DNA of 64,000 nt from AP-15 sp963772965 (GCA_963772965.1 CAVYZU010000011.1:248001-312000), one strand, 5' to 3'; shown: positions 35,511 to 46,644, counted from the first letter of the stretch. Made by a program: numbers and translations. The notes: generated by a model from the sequence alone, not told the origin.

Positions 35511-35793
35511 AGCTTCCTTGCGGCGTGCGCGCTGGGTCAGTGCCGCCGCCTGCGATACTTGCTGTAAATCAAGAACCTAAACGAGTGGCATAGTAATGAT
35601 GAGTAGAATAGGCCTGGTCGACGGTCGCCTATCGCAATGGTTTCTATTTGGGCCGATCATATCTTCTCAAGTAATGACGGCTAATTGGGAACGACATCTG
35701 CTTATCTGAACCTACTCCCGGCGCACTGACGGTTCGCTAACTCGACGCCCGCATGGTTCGAGCATAGGAGCGGGGCGCAATAGCTAATTACGC
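35511..35793. other. Intergenic region with a weak FNR-like half-match
   Basis: 283 bases with no supported gene. TTGCT-GTAA-ATCAA at 35559-35572 differs from the FNR/FixK consensus in one base. Nothing else is recognised. Confidence 0.35.
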
Positions 35794-36417
35794 ATGTTTC
35801 GCACGGGGGTCGGCTCCGCCAACCCTGGTCATCAATCAACAAGGCTGAAATGCGGTGCCCTGCTGTTCTCGCTGGCGGCGCCTGTTCTGCTCTCCGCCTG
35901 CGTCTCGCAGAGCAAATACGATGAACTTCAGTCGCAATATTAGCAGGTTCAGCAGCAGAATCAGCAGCTTCAGCAGCAGAACTCGACTTTGTCGACAGAG
36001 GCGACCGCCAATAAAGCACAAATCTGCCGGTTGCAAGGAGCAATCAAATACACTGTCAACAGTGACTTGCTATTCCCATCGGGCGACTGGCAGATGAGCG
36101 ATCGGGGGAAGCAGATCATTTCCAACATGGCGTCGAAATTGGCACCGACGCAGCAGAACAAGGTTTTGGTAAGTGGCTATACTGACAATGCCCCGATTGG
36201 TGCAGCGCTGCAGCGAAAAGGCATCACTTCAAACGAGGTCCTGTCACAAAAGCGGGCTGAAAACGTGATGGCGTTCTTGTTCACACAGGGTGTAAAGCCC
36301 GATCTGATTGCCGCACAGGGTTTTGGCGATACAAATCCGGTGGCGTCTAACGACACTGCAAAGGGCCGCTCGCAAAATCGTCGTGTCGAGCTGTCGCTTG
36401 CCGGGTCCAGCTGCTGA
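35794..36417 (+). pseudogene. OmpA-family lipoprotein interrupted by an in-frame TAG
   Basis: 208 codons. Lipoprotein signal with lipobox LLSAC (residues 32-36), a Gln-rich coiled coil (SKYDELQSQY-stop-QVQQQNQQLQ), then the OmpA peptidoglycan-binding domain: VNSDLLFPSGDWQMS, SGYTDNAPIG, LSQKRAENVMAFL, GFGDTNPVASNDTAKGRSQN. The TAG at 35941-35943 (codon 50) sits where Gln (CAG) is expected in the coiled coil, so one C-to-T change explains it. Everything downstream is intact. Recent nonsense mutation or base error. No strong ribosome binding site is seen. Confidence 0.75.
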
Positions 36418-36586
36418 GTGTGTGGGCCGTGTGGCGGGGGCTTGCACCTCCGCCCTCGATTGGACACCGCGCTGGGCCCAGGTGCATGAACAACACCAAA
36501 GGCGATGATGGCAGAGTTCTACGAACTGGCCGAGCGCCACCGCTCAACAAACTTGTAGTCTTGCCTATTGTTGGGAAAGATTTTCA

Positions 36587-37054
36587 ATGTCTGCTAGATC
36601 TTGCCAGGAGTTTGTCGGTAAGCTCGCCGCAGGGCTGATGGTCCTGTGCATCCTCTCGGTTGGCGCGTTCGCACAGAGCGGGCCACCTCCACGTCCGTCG
36701 GGCAGCGTCAGCATCCATCAGGTGCAGATCGCATTTATCGGCAGCGGTAGCACCGGCGGCGGGACACTGTACTTCGCTGGCCGCAGCTACCCGTTCAAAT
36801 TGGGCGGGCTGGGTATCGGAGGGTTCGGGATTTCGACGATCGACGCCGTCGGCACAGTGTACAACCTTCACCGCCTCGCAGACTTCAACGGCGTATACGG
36901 CCAGGCGCGTATGGGCTTTGCTATCGGCGAGCAGGGCAAGGGTCAGATGTGGCTGCAAAATTCCAACGGCGTCTATCTGAAATTGCGTGCGAAGCGCCAA
37001 GGATTGGCGTTGAGCCTTGGCGCCGACGGCATGGTAGTGAGGCTGGGCTCATAG
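36587..37054 (+). CDS. Periplasmic small beta-barrel protein, DUF1134/EipA-like
   Basis: 155 residues; signal peptide with cleavage at AFAQS (residue ~30). The mature part (GSVSIHQVQIAFIGSGSTGG, TLYFAGRSYPFKLGGLGIGG, AVGTVYNLHRLADFNGVYGQ, LKLRAKRQGLALSLGADGM) repeats the strand pattern of DUF1134/EipA-like periplasmic proteins, one of which supports envelope integrity in Brucella. The assignment rests on pattern only. It stands alone. Confidence 0.5.
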   Translation: MSARSCQEFVGKLAAGLMVLCILSVGAFAQSGPPPRPSGSVSIHQVQIAFIGSGSTGGGTLYFAGRSYPFKLGGLGIGGFGISTIDAVGTVYNLHRLADFNGVYGQARMGFAIGEQGKGQMWLQNSNGVYLKLRAKRQGLALSLGADGMVVRLGS

Positions 37055-37213
37055 CGTGCTTACTCAAGCATTGGTTTGAACGAGCGGATGGGTCTGCATG
37101 ATCGCTGGTCTCTCGAGCAGAATGACCGGCAAATCGCCACGCGGTTCCGGAGGTTGCGAACCACGCGCCATCGAACAAAGGGCTGGATCTTTGCCCACTT
37201 CCCATGCTGATCA

Positions 37214-39236
37214 ATGATCGTGGCTTTCCGCGCTGCCGGCTGGGCCGAATTCGCCCAATTATTTGGTGGCCCGGTGACAGCGAGTGATTTCGCGCGCCAC
37301 CGGAGCGGAGCGGCGAATGCGCGTCAGCCTGCATGCTGGTTCACCGCGCTCGGCATCTCGGCGGGATTGTTGCTGTTGCTCGCCGCCTGCGCGGCCCCGG
37401 TCCAGGTCGATCGGGTGGACCTTCGTTCGGCCTATGACGAACTGAACCGCACCGCTCTGTCCAGCGATCAGCTCAGTGAAGACACTCGCACCGTCCTCCG
37501 CCGCGCGGCCCTGCTCGACTACTTCGATGCGCAGCCCGACGCGACCATTGCCGCGCTGCATGCCCAGGCCATTGCCGCCGGCATGCCCTGGCCGGACCTC
37601 TATGCGCTATCGGAAATGAGTTACTACGAAGGCCGCCGCACCAAATCGAAGGCGATGCTGCTGGCTTCGGCGCTCTACGCCTACGCCGTGCTGTTCCCTG
37701 CCGGCGACGCCGCCCGGCCAAGCCCGTACAGCGGACAGTTCACGCAGGCGGAGGACTTCTACAACCTGGCGCTGACTCAGGTGCTCAGCGGGGCGGGCGC
37801 CGAGGGCGTCGCCAATCTGCAAAGCGGTCGATACGAGGTGCCGTTCGGCGTTGTGGACGTGGCCGTAAATCAGGCCAACCTGCAGTTTGCCGGCCGTACC
37901 CTGACCTCGTTCGTGCCAACGATGAACCTGACGGTGAAGGGGTTCCAGAACGACTATCGCAGCGACGGGCTCGGCGCGCCGCTGGCTGCCGGTCTGGCGC
38001 CAGCGTCGCAACCCAATAAGGGCCTTGTGCTGCCGCCGAACCTGCGTATCCCCACGTCGGCCGTGCTGCAGATGGATGATCCGCGCAGGCAACTCACCGG
38101 GTCGAGGATGACCGCGCGGCTGTCGCTCTACACCATCTATGACACCGCCGATATCAGGATCGACGGGCACACCGTGCCGCTGGAATATGACCAGACCGCG
38201 GTGCGGGCCCTGTTCGCGGTGGAGGGCAAGGGTTGGACCCGGGAACTGTCCGGGCTGCTCAATAACGTGCTGGCCGGCCCAACCGGCACAGCCAACGATC
38301 ACCTGTTTGCCTTGGAGCCGCATCGCCACGGGCGTATCCCCGTGGTGCTGGTGCATGGCACTGCCTCCAGCCCGCTCCGCTGGGGCGACATGGTCAACGA
38401 CCTGCTGGAAGATAAGGAAATCCGCGAGCATTACGAGTTCTGGTTCTTCACCTACAATACCGGCAATCCGATCCCGGTGTCCGCCAACGTGCTGCGCCAT
38501 TCGCTCGAGGACGCTATCCAATCTCTCGGCGGCGTTCAGGCCGACCCTGCGCTCGGCCGCATGGTGGTGATCGGCCACAGTCAGGGCGGGTTGTTAACCA
38601 AGCTGATCTCGATCGAACTCCGGCACGAAGCTTTGGGACGCGATCAGCGAGAAGCCGATTGACCAGCTGAACCTGAAGCCGGAAACGAAGGCGCTGCTGA
38701 AGCAGGCGCTGTTCGTCCATCATCTTCCCTTCATCGAGACGGTGATCTTTATAGCCACCCCCCATGGTGGCAGCTACCAGTCCAGTCAGACGGTCGTCGG
38801 CCTGTTCACGCGGCTGGTGACGCTGCCATTGACCATCGCCAGCGCAACCACCGATGTGCTGGCCAACGCGGGGGACGCGCTGAAGTACCGGACCTTCAAC
38901 AGCATCACCGGCATGTCGCCCGGCAACCCAGCGATCGAGGCACTGCGCAAGATCCCGGTTGCGCCCGATATCCACGCTTACTCGATCATTCCGACGCTGC
39001 AGGACGGCCCGCTCGAGACCCGCGACGACGGCGTGGTGGAATACAAGAGCGCCCATATCGGTGGGGTGGAATCCGAGGTTGTGATCGAACACTCTGGACA
39101 CTCGACCCAAGGCAACCCGCTGACGGTTCGCGAGGTCCGACGAATTCTGATCGAGGAACTCACCCGGGGCGCGCCGCCGGGAGGGAGCCGCATCGCGGAC
39201 GCCGCGCCGGCCCCGGAACGCCGGCAGAGGCGCTAA
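37214..39236 (+). pseudogene. Lipoprotein alpha/beta hydrolase (esterase/lipase), one frameshift
   Basis: About 673 residues after one extra base is skipped. A lipobox (LLLLAAC) near residue 60 marks an outer-membrane or periplasmic lipoprotein. A helical domain (residues 70-370) precedes the catalytic domain with VVLVHGTASSPLRWGDM, the FWFFTYNTGNPI segment and the nucleophile elbow VIGHSQGGLL. The frame breaks at 38615-38620, GAACTC; GACTC would give LISI-DSGTKLWDAISEKPID. The rest (IFIATPHGGS, SGHSTQGNP with a likely catalytic His) follows in the other frame to the TAA at 39236, which overlaps the DUF4105 start. Confidence 0.78.
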
Positions 39237-40327
39237 TGCCAACCCACCGCCGCTCCGACGGGCGAGGCGCGGCGCCGACGGCGAACGTGAACGCGACCGG
39301 CGATGTTGCGGGGCTTCAGAGCATCCTTGGGCAGCTGGCCCGGTGGATCGGCTTCGCTCTGCTGGTGATCGCCATCTTATTGATCAGCATCTGGTGTTCG
39401 TTCGCCGTCTGGTACCAGTGCCGCGCCGGCGAACCTTGGCGCGGCCTTTTGGCGGGAGCGATTTTGCTTTTTGCCCTCGGTGTCGTAATCGGCCTCGCGA
39501 CGCCCATGAGATGGCTCGCGCTCGCGGTTTATGCCGCCGCTTTCGCCCTCTTTCTCGGATGGTGGGCAACGATAACGCCAAACAACGGCCGCAATTGGGC
39601 GCCAGATGTTGCCCGCACCGCCACCGCGACGATTGACGGCGATCGCCTTGTGGTCAAGAACGTGCGCGATTTCACCTGGCGCAGCGACACCGATTTCGAT
39701 CAGCGATGGGAAGACAGGAGTTATAGCCTTTCGCACGTAACAGACGTCGACCTGATCATGTCGTACTGGGCCGGCGAGGCGATTGCCCACACGATCGTCA
39801 GCTTTGGATTTGCAGATAGTCCCAGGCTTGCCTTTTCGATCGAAACCCGCAAGGAGAGCCATGAGGGGTATTCCTCGATCGCCGGGTTCTTTAAGCAATA
39901 TGAATTGGCGATTGTTGCCGCCGACGAGCGGGATGTCGTGAGGGTGCGCAGCAACGTCCGGGGCGAAGATGTGCGGATTTATCGCTTGCGAATGACACCT
40001 GCGAACGCACAACTGCTGCTGCGCGAGTACGTAGCGGCAGCCAATGATCTGGCGCGGACGCCGCGCTTCTACAACACCGCGACGTCCAACTGCACCAATT
40101 TAGTGTTCGACATGGTCCGAGTGATCCATCCCGGCGTACCGATGGACCTCCGCGTGTTATTCTCCGGGTATCTGCCCGACTACGCCTACGATCTCGGCGC
40201 CACCGATACAAGCGTGTCGTTCGACAAGCTCCGCGATCTCGCCAAGATCCATGACAAGGCCGTGCGGGCCGATGCCGATCCCAATTTCTCGGCGATAATC
40301 CGCGAGGGAATCCCGGTTCCTCGCTGA
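39236..40327 (+). CDS. DUF4105 domain membrane protein
   Basis: 363 residues. Two or three N-terminal membrane helices (IGFALLVIAILLISIWCSFA, GLLAGAILLFALGVVIGLA, LALAVYAAAFALFLGWWATI) lead a periplasmic DUF4105 domain with FTWRSDTDFDQRWEDRSYSL and YNTATSNCTNLVFDMVR, which holds the conserved Cys (lipoprotein N-acyltransferase Lnb-type and related proteins share this fold). It starts on the stop codon of the lipase gene (TAATG), so the two are coupled and may act together on lipids or lipoproteins. Confidence 0.8.
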   Translation: MPTHRRSDGRGAAPTANVNATGDVAGLQSILGQLARWIGFALLVIAILLISIWCSFAVWYQCRAGEPWRGLLAGAILLFALGVVIGLATPMRWLALAVYAAAFALFLGWWATITPNNGRNWAPDVARTATATIDGDRLVVKNVRDFTWRSDTDFDQRWEDRSYSLSHVTDVDLIMSYWAGEAIAHTIVSFGFADSPRLAFSIETRKESHEGYSSIAGFFKQYELAIVAADERDVVRVRSNVRGEDVRIYRLRMTPANAQLLLREYVAAANDLARTPRFYNTATSNCTNLVFDMVRVIHPGVPMDLRVLFSGYLPDYAYDLGATDTSVSFDKLRDLAKIHDKAVRADADPNFSAIIREGIPVPR

Positions 40328-40411
40328 CGGCAGAGAAGGCGAAAAGATTAGACCCGAGGCAAAGACGTGGACCGTGGCGGGCTTTTGACACAAGACAATT
40401 ATGGTGGGGCG

Positions 40412-41539
40412 ATGATCAATAGGATCGACGTGGTGAGGGGCTCTCGACGGTTTCTCTTTGGATCGCAGGCGATTGTCGTTGCCGCTCTCGCTTTGAGTCT
40501 GGCTTTGACGGCCTGCCAAAAAGAGGAAAAGCCCGAGGCAACAGTGATCCGGCCGGTGCGCACCGTGACCGTCGAACCGCGCGAAGCCGGGGAAAAGGTG
40601 TCGCTGACCGGCGAGATCCAGCCGCGCTACCAGGCCGATGTCGGTTTCCGGGTCGACGGCAAGATCCTCGATCGGCCGGTTGATGTCGGGTCGACGGTCA
40701 AGAAGGGCGATCTGTTGGCGCGGCTTGACCCGGCGCAATTCAAGCAGGACCTCGAAGTCGCCAAAGCCGATGTCGCCGCGGCGCAGGCCGAGGTAACGCG
40801 AAGCCAGGCCCAGGAGTACCGCAAGCGGGAGCTGCTAAAGAACGGCCACACCACTCGGGTCGAGTACGATGACGCGCTAAAAGCCTACAAGACCGCTCTG
40901 GCGCAGCTCAATTCGGCGCGCGCCAAACAGATCCAGGCCACCGAAAATCTGGGTTATACCGATCTGAAGGCGGATCATGACGGTGTCATTACCGCGGTCG
41001 AGGGGCATCCGGGCGAGTTCCTAAGGGCCGGGCAAATGGTCGTACGCCTGGCCCAGCCGGGGGAGCGCGAGGCGGAGTTCAATATCGCCGAAGGGACGAT
41101 CAAGACCGCACCAAAGGACCCGACCGTCGACGTCAGCCTGGTCAGCAATCCTGACATAAAGATATCCGGCAAAGTCCGGTATGTCTCGCCGCAGGCCGAC
41201 CCGGAAACCCGCACCTATACCGTGCGCGTCTCATTGCCCGACGCACCGCCGCAGATGCGGCTCGGCGCCAACGTCATCGGCAGCGTGACCCTAAATCAGG
41301 GCCAGAGCATCACAATACCGGGCAGCGCGCTCTTCCAGAAGGACGGAAAGGCGGCGGTCTGGCTCGTGGACAAAGACCACACCGTGCAGCTGAAACCGAT
41401 CGCGGTGCAGCGCTATCAGGGCGATCAGGTCGTCGTCGCCAACGGCCTCACCCAGGGAGACGTCGTGGTCACCGCCGGAGTGCAGAAATTACTTCCAGGT
41501 CAGAAGGTCGCGCTCGCAGAGGCGAGCACCGCCCAATGA
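40412..41539 (+). CDS. RND efflux periplasmic adaptor (membrane fusion protein)
   Basis: 375 residues. Lipoprotein signal with lipobox LALTAC; barrel-sandwich domain (GFRVDGKILDRPVDVGSTVK then KGDLLARLDP), alpha-hairpin (residues 95-165), and beta-barrel domains (YTDLKADHDGVITAVEGHPG, VRVSLPDAPPQMRLGANVIG). MexH/AcrA-like. It links the inner-membrane pump to an outer-membrane channel; no channel gene is in the window. The stop overlaps the permease start by ATGA. The start at 40412 fits the lipobox distance. Confidence 0.9.
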   Translation: MINRIDVVRGSRRFLFGSQAIVVAALALSLALTACQKEEKPEATVIRPVRTVTVEPREAGEKVSLTGEIQPRYQADVGFRVDGKILDRPVDVGSTVKKGDLLARLDPAQFKQDLEVAKADVAAAQAEVTRSQAQEYRKRELLKNGHTTRVEYDDALKAYKTALAQLNSARAKQIQATENLGYTDLKADHDGVITAVEGHPGEFLRAGQMVVRLAQPGEREAEFNIAEGTIKTAPKDPTVDVSLVSNPDIKISGKVRYVSPQADPETRTYTVRVSLPDAPPQMRLGANVIGSVTLNQGQSITIPGSALFQKDGKAAVWLVDKDHTVQLKPIAVQRYQGDQVVVANGLTQGDVVVTAGVQKLLPGQKVALAEASTAQ

Positions 41540-44500
41540 AAGGTTTCAATCTCTCCGAATGGGCGATCAATCATCGCTCCTTCGTCTGGTTTCTGATGAT
41601 CCTGTTCGTCGTCTTTGGCCTGCTCGCCTATAAGGAGCTGGGCCGCGAGGAAGACCCGTCCTTTTCGATCAAGACGATGATCGTACAGACATATTGGCCG
41701 GGCGCCACGATCGACGACACGATGCTGCAGATCACCGACCGGATCGAAAAGAAACTTCAGGAAACGCCGTCGCTTTATTACCTTAAGAGCTCCACCAAGG
41801 CAGGTGAATCCACTATCTATGTCAATGTTCTCGATACCACGCCAAGGAGCGAAATCCCGGATATCTGGTATCAAGTTCGAAAAAAGGTTGCCGACATAAA
41901 AGGTACGCTTCCACAAGGCATCCTGGGACCGAACTTTAACGACGAGTTTGGCGACGTCTTCGGAATTATCTATGCCTTTACCGCCGATGGTTTCACCCAT
42001 CGCGAATTACGCGACTATGTCGAAAGAATCCGGACGCAGGTCCTGACCGTAAAGAACGCCGCGAAGGCGCAGCTGATCGGCGCCCAGGACCAGAAATTCT
42101 ATCTCGAATTCGATACCCATCAGCTCGCCGGGCTTGGCGTCAGTCGCGACCAGGTCATCTCGAGTTTACAAGAGCAAAACGCTGTTACGCCCTCCGGCGT
42201 CGTCCAGACCGGTCTGGAAAAATTCGCGATCCGCGTCTCGGGATCGTTCAGCTCTGTCAATGATCTGAAGCACATCAATCTTTTTGCCAATAACAAGTTC
42301 TTCCGCCTCTCCGATGTCGCGACCATCAAGCAAGGCTATGCCGACCCGCCGCAACCGATGTACCGGTTCAATGGCGAGCCGGCGATCGGTCTTGCCATCT
42401 CGATGGCGCCGGGCGGCAACAATCTCGTCTTTGGCGAGGCCGTGGCGCACAAGATGGAGAAGATTACTGAGACTTTGCCGATCGGTATCGACGCGCATCT
42501 CGTCGCTGACCAGCCGGTGGTGGTCGAGGAAGCGGTCGGGCATTTCACCAAGTCGCTGTGGGAAGCGATCGCGATCGTCCTCGCCGTCAGTTTCTTGAGC
42601 CTCGGCCTGCGCGCCGGAGTGGTCGTTGCCTGCTCGATCCCACTCGTGCTCGGCATTGTCTTTATCTACATGCAGTCTTCAGGCATCAGCCTGCAGCGCA
42701 TCTCGCTCGGCGCCTTGATCATTTCTCTCGGTCTGCTCGTCGATGACGCAATGATCACAATCGAGATGATGGTCAGTCAGCTGGAGTTGGGCGTCGATCG
42801 CGAGCATTCGGCGACGCACGCATGGGTAACCACAGCATTTCCGATGTTGACCGGGACTCTCGTTACGGTCGCCGGTTTTGTGCCGATAGGGTTCGCCAAG
42901 AGCAGCGCCGGCGAATATTGCTCGACGCTGTTCGCCGTCATTGCCGTGGCTCTGCTGGCCTCGTGGATTGTCGCCGTCCTGTTTGCGCCAGTGATTGGGG
43001 TAGCGATTCTACCAAAGACTATGAAAGCGCACGGCGGCGGTCACGGCGAGCCCGGCCGGTTCATGCGGCTGTTTCGCGCCGCTCTCGTCTTCTGCATGCG
43101 GGCCCGCTGGCTCGTCATTGCCGTGACCGTTGGGCTCTTCGCCGCTTCGCTCTACGGCTACGGGTTTATCCAGCAGCAATTCTTTCCGGCGTCGGACCGG
43201 CCTGAGTTGCTCGTCGAACTGACCCTGCCGCAGGACGCATCGATCTATGCCACAGAACACCAGGTCGAGAAGTTCGAGGCATTGCTTAAGGGCGATCCGA
43301 ATATCGAGCGCTACAGCTTCTATGTCGGGCAGGGCGCCATCCGCTTCTATCTGCCGCTAAACGTGCAGCTCGCCAACGATTATTTCGCGCAGGCGGTCAT
43401 CGTCACCAAGGGCTTAAAAGAGCGCGAGATCGTCCGCGCGCGCCTGCAAAAGGCGCTCGACAGCGAATTTGCCGATCTCAACACCAGGATATCCCCGCTC
43501 GAGGTGGGACCGCCGGTCGGCTGGCCGTTGCAATACCGCGTCAGCGGCCAAACTCCGCAGGGTACCCGCGAAACGGCATTTCTTGTTGCCCAAACCATCG
43601 GACAGAACCCGAACACAAAGCTCATCAATTTCGATTGGAACGAGCCGATGAAGAGCCTGCGGGTCCAGGTCGATCAGGACCGGGTCCGCCAACTCGGCGT
43701 CAGCTCCAAATCGCTCGCCGAGGCGTTAAACGCGGTCACCACCGGAATGATCGTCACCGAAGTTCGCGATTCGATTTATCTGACCGACCTTGTGGCTCGC
43801 GCGCCCGAGCAGCAACGCGCCTCATTGCAAACGTTCAGAAATTTGCAGGTCGCGTTGGACAGCGGAAAGACGATCCCGCTGAGCCAGGTTGCAAGCATCC
43901 GGTTTGAATTGGAGCAGCCGGTGATCTGGCGGCGCAATCTTCTACCGACAATCACCGTCCAGGCGGATGTCGTGCCCGGTGTCGAGGCAAAGACGGTCAA
44001 TCGGCAATTGGCGCCGGCGCTTGCCCAACTGGCGGAGAAATTGCCGGAGGGTTACACGATCGAAGCCGGCGGCACGATCGAGGATAGCGCCAAGGGGCTC
44101 AACTCGATCGTCGCCGTCTTTCCGGTCATGATCCTGTTGATGCTGATTGTTTTGATGACCCAATTGCAAAGCTTCCAAAAGATGTTCCTGGTGCTCAGCG
44201 TGGCGCCATTAGGGTTGATTGGCGTCGTTCTGGCATTGTTGCCGACCGGTACGCCGATGGGCTTTGTCGCGATCCTGGGCGTCATCGCGTTGAGCGGGAT
44301 GATCATCAGGAATTCGGTGATCCTGATCGATCAGATCGACGCCGATATCGCCAGAGGCTTGCACCCTTGGGATGCCGTGATCGACGCCACCTTGCACCGC
44401 TTCCGGCCGATTGTACTGACCGCTGCTGCGGCCTCGCTCGGCATGATCCCGATCGCATCGGAAGTGTTCTGGGGACCGATGGCCTACGCCATCATCGGCG

Positions 44501-44631
44501 GCCTGGTTGTCGCGACCCTGCTGACCCTATTGTTTCTCCCCGCCCTCTACGTCGCCTGGTTCCGAGTAAAGGAACCCAGACAAGAGCGACAGCTAGGCGT
44601 TACAGAACCGGCGCCTGCCATCGCTGTCTGA
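41536..44631 (+). CDS. RND-family efflux permease (AcrB/MexI-like)
   Basis: 1031 residues, standard RND length, twelve membrane helices. N-terminus INHRSFVWFLMILFVVFGLL, the conserved loop GREEDPSFSIKTMIVQTYWP, the TM4 motif GLLVDDAMITIEMM with the proton-relay Asp pair, and the C-terminal FVAILGVIALSGMIIRNSVI then LIDQID. It exports drugs, lipids or solvents using the proton gradient. Intact, unlike many neighbours. A small adaptor gene precedes it with coupled translation. Confidence 0.93.
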   Translation: MKGFNLSEWAINHRSFVWFLMILFVVFGLLAYKELGREEDPSFSIKTMIVQTYWPGATIDDTMLQITDRIEKKLQETPSLYYLKSSTKAGESTIYVNVLDTTPRSEIPDIWYQVRKKVADIKGTLPQGILGPNFNDEFGDVFGIIYAFTADGFTHRELRDYVERIRTQVLTVKNAAKAQLIGAQDQKFYLEFDTHQLAGLGVSRDQVISSLQEQNAVTPSGVVQTGLEKFAIRVSGSFSSVNDLKHINLFANNKFFRLSDVATIKQGYADPPQPMYRFNGEPAIGLAISMAPGGNNLVFGEAVAHKMEKITETLPIGIDAHLVADQPVVVEEAVGHFTKSLWEAIAIVLAVSFLSLGLRAGVVVACSIPLVLGIVFIYMQSSGISLQRISLGALIISLGLLVDDAMITIEMMVSQLELGVDREHSATHAWVTTAFPMLTGTLVTVAGFVPIGFAKSSAGEYCSTLFAVIAVALLASWIVAVLFAPVIGVAILPKTMKAHGGGHGEPGRFMRLFRAALVFCMRARWLVIAVTVGLFAASLYGYGFIQQQFFPASDRPELLVELTLPQDASIYATEHQVEKFEALLKGDPNIERYSFYVGQGAIRFYLPLNVQLANDYFAQAVIVTKGLKEREIVRARLQKALDSEFADLNTRISPLEVGPPVGWPLQYRVSGQTPQGTRETAFLVAQTIGQNPNTKLINFDWNEPMKSLRVQVDQDRVRQLGVSSKSLAEALNAVTTGMIVTEVRDSIYLTDLVARAPEQQRASLQTFRNLQVALDSGKTIPLSQVASIRFELEQPVIWRRNLLPTITVQADVVPGVEAKTVNRQLAPALAQLAEKLPEGYTIEAGGTIEDSAKGLNSIVAVFPVMILLMLIVLMTQLQSFQKMFLVLSVAPLGLIGVVLALLPTGTPMGFVAILGVIALSGMIIRNSVILIDQIDADIARGLHPWDAVIDATLHRFRPIVLTAAAASLGMIPIASEVFWGPMAYAIIGGLVVATLLTLLFLPALYVAWFRVKEPRQERQLGVTEPAPAIAV

Positions 44632-44816
44632 TCAAATTTTCTGCGGTATCGAGGCTGACCGGGAACGGCATTCGGTTGATCTGAACCAACGCCCCAACGC
44701 GTGCTCGGCGGTCGTAAGCAAGGATAGGCCGCAGCTCATGGTCGCCCCGATCTCTGGTTCGCGGCAGCTTTCATCCTGATTCGTCTCTAGGAACCGAGCA
44801 GCCTAATCATGCAGAC

Positions 44817-46644
44817 ATGAAAATCAGAAACCCCATCGAGGCCGCCGTTACCGAGGCGCCGCGGCGCTTCCAGCTCGTCTTGATCAAGCCATCGCATTAT
44901 GATGATGACGGCTACGTGATCCGTTGGTGGCGTTCGATCATCCCATCGAATTCGCTTGCCGCGCTTTACAGCATTGGGGAGGCCTCCGCGGCGGGCGACG
45001 CGCTGGGTCCGGACGTCGCGATAGATATCGAAGCGATCGACGAAACCAATACTCGTGTCGACGTTCCGGGTTTGCTGCGAAGGTTCCGTGTACACGGCGG
45101 CTTTGGCCTTGTCGCTTTAGTGGGCGTTCAGTCCAACCAGTTTCCTCGCGCCCTCGACATTGCGCGCCCGTTCCGCAATGCCGGGATCGCGGTCGCCATT
45201 GGCGGCTTCCATGTCTCCGGCGTCATCTCGATGATCGACAGACAGGCTCTCGGGCTGGAAGCCTGCCGCGAGATGGGCATCGCCGTATTCGCGGGCGAGG
45301 TGGAGGGGCGGCTCGATCTGCTGTTGCAGCATGCAGCAACCGGTCGTCTGGAACCGGTTTACGATTTCATGAACGAGCTTCCATCGATCACCGAGACCCC
45401 TGTTCCGTTCTTGCCAAAGGGATACGTCACGCGTACCTATGGGGCGGCCTCCAGCTTTGATGCCGGCCGGGGCTGCCCCTATCAGTGTTCGTTCTGCACC
45501 ATCATCAATGTCCAGGGCCGAAAGTCGCGCCATCGCTCGGCCGACGACGTAGAGCAACTCGTGCGGCTCAACTGGTCGCAGGGCATTCACAAGTTTTTCG
45601 TCACCGATGACAATTTCGCCCGCAACAAAAACTGGGAGTCGATCTTCGATCGCCTGATCTCGCTTCGAGATAAAGACGGCATCCCGCTCGGCCTGATGAT
45701 CCAAGTCGATACACTCTGTCACAAGATCCCGCGCTTTATTGAGAAAGCCAAGCGCGCCGGCGTCACCCGCGTATTTATTGGGCTCGAAAGCATCAACGCC
45801 GACACGCTTCTGGCGACAAAAAAACGCCAGAACAAGATTTCCGAATACCGCAAGATGTTACTGGCCTGGAAAGCGCAGGGCGTGATCACACTCGCCGGCT
45901 ATATATTAGGGTTTCCTGCTGACACGCCAGAACTCGATCCGCCGCGATATCGCCATTATGCAGAGCGAACTGCCAATCGACATATTAGAGTTCTTCTGCC
46001 TCACACCGCTGCCGGGTTCAGAGGATCACCAGAAGCTCTGGCGGCAATGCGTGGCAATGGACCCGGACTTGAACAAATACGACGTCGAACATGTCTGCAC
46101 TGCGCATCCGAGGATGAGTCAAATTGAATGGGAGGCGATCTATCGTGAGGCATGGTCGCTGTACTATTCGAACGACCACATGCGCACGCTGCTCAGACGG
46201 GCGGCTGCGACCGGATTGCCGATCGGCAGCCTAGTGCGGCTATTGGTGAGCTTTGCGACCGCTGTCCCGATTGAGAACGTGCATCCACTGCAGTGTGGAC
46301 TTGTACGGTTGAAACACCCCGCGGAGCGCCGCCCTGGACTGCCCCGGCCAAATCCTTGGCTGTTCTGGCCGGCTTTCGTGTTTGACTTGGTGCGCAAACA
46401 CGCCGGCCTCGCTGTAGCAAGTGTTCGGTTATTGTTGATCGTCTACGCGATCTCCCGCGACTCGACTGCAGTGGCCTATACCGATCAGGCGCTTACGCAG
46501 GGTGAGTTCGAGGACGAGGCGAAGCTTGAGCTGCTCAACCTCGTACCTCAGGTGCGAAGCATTGGGCGGCTTCAATCAGCTCAAGCGAATTCCCACGCCG
46601 TTCTTGCTACTCCACCGGCGGTGGCCCGCAGCTATGATGAGTAG
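44817..46644 (+). pseudogene. B12-binding-domain radical SAM protein, one frameshift
   Basis: About 608 residues when one base is skipped. An N-terminal cobalamin-binding-like domain (VALVGVQSNQFPRALDIARP, VAIGGFHVSGV) is followed by the radical SAM core with CPYQCSFCTIIN (CxxxCxxC), KFFVTDDNFARNKNW and RVFIGLESINADTLLATKK. The frame breaks at 45930-45935, GAACTC; GACTC would give ADTPDSIRRDIAIMQSELPI. The C-terminal part (LEFFCLTPLPGSEDHQKLW) continues to the stop at 46644. Substrate unknown; class B radical SAM enzymes often methylate unactivated carbons. No RBS stands out. Confidence 0.75.

Noticed and set aside
38615..38620. Programmed +1 frameshifting at GAACTC in several genes
   Set aside because: The hexamer occurs in both orientations relative to the coding strand, so a ribosomal slippery signal does not explain it.
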